Shown: one piece after another, positions 59,574-64,000 of the stretch
Layout: the number at the start of each line of letters is the position of its first letter
How positions within the stretch are numbered: position 1 is the first letter of the stretch
Origin: Drechslerella dactyloides
Taxonomy: Eukaryota; Ascomycota; Orbiliomycetes; Orbiliales; Orbiliaceae
Direction of reading: 5' to 3'
Assembly (NCBI GenBank): GCA_020064725.1
Contig: JAGTWJ010000001.1
Span: forward strand, 4,712,001-4,776,000
Length of the DNA stretch: 64,000 nt
The notes under the pieces: generated by a model
The model's database searches: none
What the model saw: the letters and a program-made list of their open reading frames with translations, nothing else
Told to the model about the DNA's origin: nothing
Program-made: the position numbers and the translations under genes

Positions 59574-60464
59574 TTATACGACAAACTTGGCTTTCGCACG
59601 GGAGCTTCCTGCATGCGCACTATCGCTATGACCGGAGAATTCAACCTGCTCGCGTTCACCAAGCCTCAAGACTTCCTTGAAGCGTCGACCGATCTCCAAC
59701 AACGACTCGCGCGCCTCCTTCGAGGTTCTGCCGTCGCTGCTAGTGCCGGTGGATCTGGTCCATAATCCTATTCGGTAGAATCCCTTGCGGACATTGACGA
59801 CGACACCCATAACCTCGCGGTCAGACTCCTTCTCGAGGGTCTCACCGATGGCAGCGAGCATGGTGTGGAGCCAGAGCTCATCGATCGGGACGGCTCGCTT
59901 GTCCTTGAACTGGTATGCCCACTTCCCGCCGTTCTTATTGGCCGGGTCTTCCCACTCCGGGCGGATGCCGGCCTTGAAGAGGTGGTAGTCGGATTTCAGA
60001 GCAAGGTCCGAGGTCTTGGTGATATTGTTCTACAGAGACGCGTGAGTCAGCTGTTCGTAAGCGGCTGAGGGGATATCGGACGCGATAGCTTACGTAGATG
60101 CCCCAAAACTCCTCGACGGAGTCGAAGGTGACGACTTCCTTGAGTGAGTCGGCCCATTGGTTGTCACTCTGCACGTCGCTATCGTTAGCATCTAGGATTG
60201 TCTCGTCGGAAAGGCCGATGTGTGTATGTCTTCGTCCAGCGAGGGGAAGTGTCATACCTTCACACCGCTTGGGGGTCTAGTGAACCACAAGGTCCATTTG
60301 TTCATCAGGGGATGCTTGACGGTAAAATTCTCCGGCGAGTGGAAGACGGTCAGCTGCTCTCTGATGTCCTCAGCGGACGGGCCGGGAGCTGAGCCTTCTT
60401 GCGGGAGAGCTGGGGTAAGAGGGACATTGGAGAGATCCTGGGGTTCAGCAGATAGTTCCGTCAT
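59574..60464 (-). CDS. eIF4E: Translation initiation factor eIF4E (cap-binding)
   Basis: Three exons: 60464-60258, 60168-60094 and 60029-59574, giving 245 aa. It binds the mRNA 5' cap in the cytosolic eIF4F complex. Seen: HPLMNKWTLWF (residues 51-61), Trp74 in SDNQWADS and Trp120-Glu121 in RPEWEDPANKNGGKW, which match the two cap-stacking Trp and the guanine-binding Glu, and Trp91 in EEFWGIYNNI, the eIF4G-binding face. DKRAVPIDELWLHTMLAAIGE and GFYRIGLWTR follow. The N-terminal 45 residues are a variable Pro/Ala/Glu leader. Introns are 89 and 64 nt and close in phase. Confidence 0.96.
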
Positions 60465-63400
60465 GGCTACGAGTTGCAGACGCGTCTAGCTGGTGCTGGA
60501 AACGCGACTAGAGCAAGAAGAAGGCGTTACTGGCGATGGGTGATGGTGGTAGCTGCCCTGAACGAAGCAGGTGGCGATGCTGACGGGGGGAGGGGCGGAC
60601 GAGATGAGCCTGAAGCTGATTAGAACAGCCGCAGTTAGAATCCAAAAACTCGTTCTGTCAAAGACCGAGGCTGAGCGGATGGTGTCGGTGGAAGTCCAGA
60701 CTTCCAGCTACGATCGGGCCCAAGATGAGGACTTGGCCGGGGCGGGGCAGGCGAGAGGAGGCGTCTGTGGGCGGCGGTGGTGTTTTGGTGTATTTAATTT
60801 TCGCTGGCGTTCTGGAGGGAGGGAACGGAGCGGCGGGGCGTCTCCGTGAAACAAAATTCACGTCGCAGCCTCGTCGCGGCTAGCCCGCCGGAATACCACA
60901 CATTGCTAAGCGCGCCAAGCGCCGCTGTGTTGCCCAGCACCGAGGCGCTTCTCGCAGTCACCAGAGGAGCATGCATCACGACGACATCACGGCTGTTCCT
61001 CAAGCAGCGCAGGCTGGTGCGTCAGGTTGTCCAGTGACCGCATTACGTACGATTACCTCAGACCAGTATGCATGACAAGACCTTACCCCCCTTCAGCAAT
61101 CGGATCTTCACAACCACCCCGTTTACCCCGCCGCCAGCTCCAAGCTACCCGGATAGACCGGCCATATCGATATACCGACGTGTTATGATACCGGCCATGA
61201 TGCATAATGCCACGGGCTCTCCACGTGGATATCCGAATTATACGCGCATGCTGGCTAGACCGCTCGCGTGTATATATTACCAACCTTATATAATCGCTGA
61301 CAGAGCCCCCACGCGCTTCAGACATCCTCTCGCAGCCCGTCACATTGGTCATACACCTCCTACAGCTTCGAACATCCCAATTGGCCAAGACTTGTCATAC
61401 ATCTCCCCTAGCAGCCGTGACAGCAATACCGGATCATCTCAAATTTATCATGAGACGCAGTCAGAATGATTGAAAATCTCAAGCATCAATTCGACCCTTG
61501 CCGGCCTGTTCCAATTACCTACGACACCGAACCGAGAAACCGAAAGGCGACACCAGCCGCCCTGGACAGTCAACATGAAACAGCGATTACACAATTTGGT
61601 GATCACCAAGATGGTGAAATCAATGCACGCACTCAAAATATATCCACGTAGCGACCGACGTCAATGTCAATCAATATACGCCATCCTATAGCGCATGAAC
61701 TTGCGTCAGACGAGCGATCCCGCATAATTTCTAACGGATAGATAAGCGCATGATAGTTCTATCCCCGGCACCTTGCTTCATCCAATGTACCCCACAACAC
61801 TCGGCATACCGTTGGACGGAACGGATTTACATCGATTGACTTATACCGACATACGTCACTCCACATGACATTGTATCGGAGATGCGGCAAGTTTTGGATA
61901 TACAACCTACCCAACGCAGTAACTAGCAACAACCACCCCGGGGCCTTCCCAACACGAGCACGGAGGAGCTCTACGACCGTGAGTAGTAACAGACTTGCCC
62001 CGGGGGCGAGCTTCAAACCCCTATAATGAGGATGTACCGGTACCTTCAATATGGAGGCACTTGTACACTATAGGCCGATTAATTGCGATACAGGGGTGAT
62101 CCATCGAAGACAGATTTCGCACATGCACGCTGACCGGCCACCCCCCCCAATAAGAACAATGTCACACCAGTATCCCGCATGAAGCATACCATGAGAGCTA
62201 TCAAGCCATATGACCTCACGTTACCCAGATCCGGAAAACTCGACCGTCTGAGGTAACTGCATGTATTCATCTTCGCCGCCATTGATCTCATCGGCGTCTT
62301 TGAATTCATGAGGCTCCAGCGCACGCACACGCAGTGTCCCGTCCGTCTGTATCACCGCACGCATGGCCACAGTATACAGATACAGTACAGTTCATTCATC
62401 GACTGGCCAGATACATACATGTGTATCTGCCTTGCCGTGTAACTACAATAACCTGCCTACTTGGTATGTCCTCCAGTTTGTGCACATACACACGTTGCGG
62501 AGACGTCGGACATACGCGCACATGTAGGTGTAAGCCCGCACGGTGTGTAGCACGAGGGCAGTGTATGCCGTTGCTCTACCTTCGTGTAGCCCCGGAATCG
62601 GTGCCGAACGCATTCACGTAGCTATCGATAATCCGTCTGACAGAAAGCTAGCTCAGTGCGGCAGGTGAAATCCGAAGACATAGAAGCCTCGGGCATCCGT
62701 GGCCCAGGGCACGATGTGAAGGTATTTGTGAACGCATGCGAAACTGCGCGTGCGGTGACTTTCGAAGAGCGCCGGCTCCAACTATCGCGTGCAAAGCAAC
62801 CAGCAAAAATTCTATCATGCATGGCCGGAGAACATCGGAGACCACGAAGCGAATGAAAATGCATATTGGACCTCAATATCATGGATCCCCGCAGAATTGA
62901 AGAGTTTATTGAGGCTGCCTGAAGCAGTCTCCACTCTGCTGCATGCACGATATCGGTATCAGTATCGCCTCGAGAATTACGAATTTGAACTCCGTGCCTC
63001 GGTGTCCTACGCGCAATTATACGCTAACTTCCCAGCTCTGTCGCAATATATTATATGCTAGTACAATCAGGTACACCGCCAGCCATTGCTATTATATTCC
63101 CCGATATCAAACGGACGCCGTTGAACCTAACGGAACGAGCACCTGGCCAATAGATCGCGATCTGCGCAGCGCGCAGGCCGATGGACGTTTAAGTTTCGCG
63201 TTCGGTAGCCTCGATCTGGACTAATTCAAAAACTGCAGATGCCGTCAGGTACCCTGTCTACTCTTCTGCATCATGCATTGGCCATCATTCAATAGAAACC
63301 AGGTTACCGCTCTCCGTGCTAATGTTTTAGCTTTCTAGTTAGTCTCGTTGGGGCTAATATCATAGAACTTAGTGCGCCAGCCGTAATATATCACATATCG

Positions 63401-64000
63401 CTAGCTCGTACGGGTAGGTTTCTGCGGCTGCCGCGGAAATTTTGGCCTCTAGATTCTCGCCGTTTGCGAATTAGAGCGGGATTGAGTTTGCGCTTCAATT
63501 GTGAGCCAGCCGTCGATGTTTGGTATCGAGGACGCTATAGCGTCGAGGCTATAAGCCTAGAGGCTTAGCGGCGCTGCGATATGATATAATATAATAACAC
63601 TGACGCTATTGTTAAGAAATTGACTGGCTGGTGGATTATCGACAGGAAATCGCGTGTGTGCCTCGTCGCCAGATTACGCAAGGAAGCTGCTTTAGGCAGT
63701 TGGATCGAGCGTCTGCTGTCGCAACAACCCGCGCAGGCCCCGCAGCGAGTCTCTTGGATGCGATCCACAAATCACAGATGGGTTCAAACTCGCCATGCCA
63801 TGCGGCGAGAAGCGTTGCACCTTACATGAGTACGGATTTGTGCGCGAGCGCAGGAAAAATTTTGCTCTATGACGAGAATCGAAGGTCGACACTGGTTCTT
63901 AATCTCGTTTCAACATTTTCCCGGGCTGCAGTAACGTGCAGTCGCATTTAGTCGCCGAAGCACGAGTCAACCACCCGGCCTGACCTGGCCTCAATCCAAG
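60465..64000. other. Intergenic region to window end
   Basis: 3.5 kb. The left part is the eIF4E promoter. Moderate open frames (61068-61469, 62656-63061) lie on both strands and I recognise nothing in them. No gene was called, though 62656-63061 is a weak candidate for a decayed or spliced gene. Confidence 0.5.

Noticed and set aside
61068..61469. Plus-strand 133-codon frame rich in Pro/Ile/Tyr
   Set aside because: An equally long frame exists on the other strand and there are no features of a real protein.
62656..63061. Overlapping plus-strand frames with protein-like pieces
   Set aside because: Two different frames would have to be joined and no splice pair fits cleanly. Left as intergenic.
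1..64000. CRISPR arrays, bacterial operons or phage elements
   Set aside because: No regularly spaced repeats or Shine-Dalgarno-led gene strings. Intron-rich genes show the DNA is eukaryotic.

Overview
The window looks like nuclear DNA of a filamentous ascomycete (Pezizomycotina). Genes carry many short GT-AG introns (about 50-200 nt) with CTRAY-type branch sites, both strands are used, and the recognisable proteins are fungal: an Snt1-type corepressor, NmrA, an ankyrin-fused type I asparaginase, Pho88/Snd3, Arp2/3 subunit 3 and a cAMP-receptor-like GPCR. No genus can be named from sequence alone. All gene models were built by hand-joining exons so that phase closes and conserved motifs stay intact.

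Layout. (1) 1-7.3 kb is gene-dense housekeeping: the 5' end of an aromatic/aminoadipate-type aminotransferase (-, cut by the window edge), a class 1A-type dihydroorotate dehydrogenase (+), RFC3 (-), PHO88/SND3 (-) and ARPC3 (-). (2) 7.3-22.4 kb is gene-poor and contains transposon debris (a Ty1/copia reverse-transcriptase fragment beside a 186-bp MITE-like element) and one convincing gene, a cAMP-receptor-like GPCR. (3) 22.4-32.5 kb holds a 7-kb SNT1 gene (-) with huge low-complexity tracts and a gene for a secreted-looking protein (-). (4) 36.3-42.3 kb holds an L-asparaginase/ankyrin fusion (+) and nmrA (-). (5) 42.3-54 kb is mostly empty apart from an orphan 426-aa protein (+) and a seven-exon short-chain dehydrogenase (+). 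(6) 54-60.5 kb is dense again: a type II membrane glycosyltransferase-like protein (+), a probably mitochondrial alpha/beta hydrolase (+), SYM1/Mpv17 (+) and eIF4E (-). (7) 60.5-64 kb shows no supportable gene.

The genes do not form an obvious pathway cluster. Nitrogen metabolism is touched by three of them (asparaginase, NmrA, aminotransferase) but they are separated and not arranged as a cluster. I found no clear novel system. The most worthwhile oddities are the number of very small exons (6, 10, 11, 16, 19, 19, 23, 23 and 27 nt), a 706-nt intron exactly between the catalytic and ankyrin parts of the asparaginase, the MITE/copia pair, and two lineage-specific-looking proteins (31135-32522 and 47738-49018).
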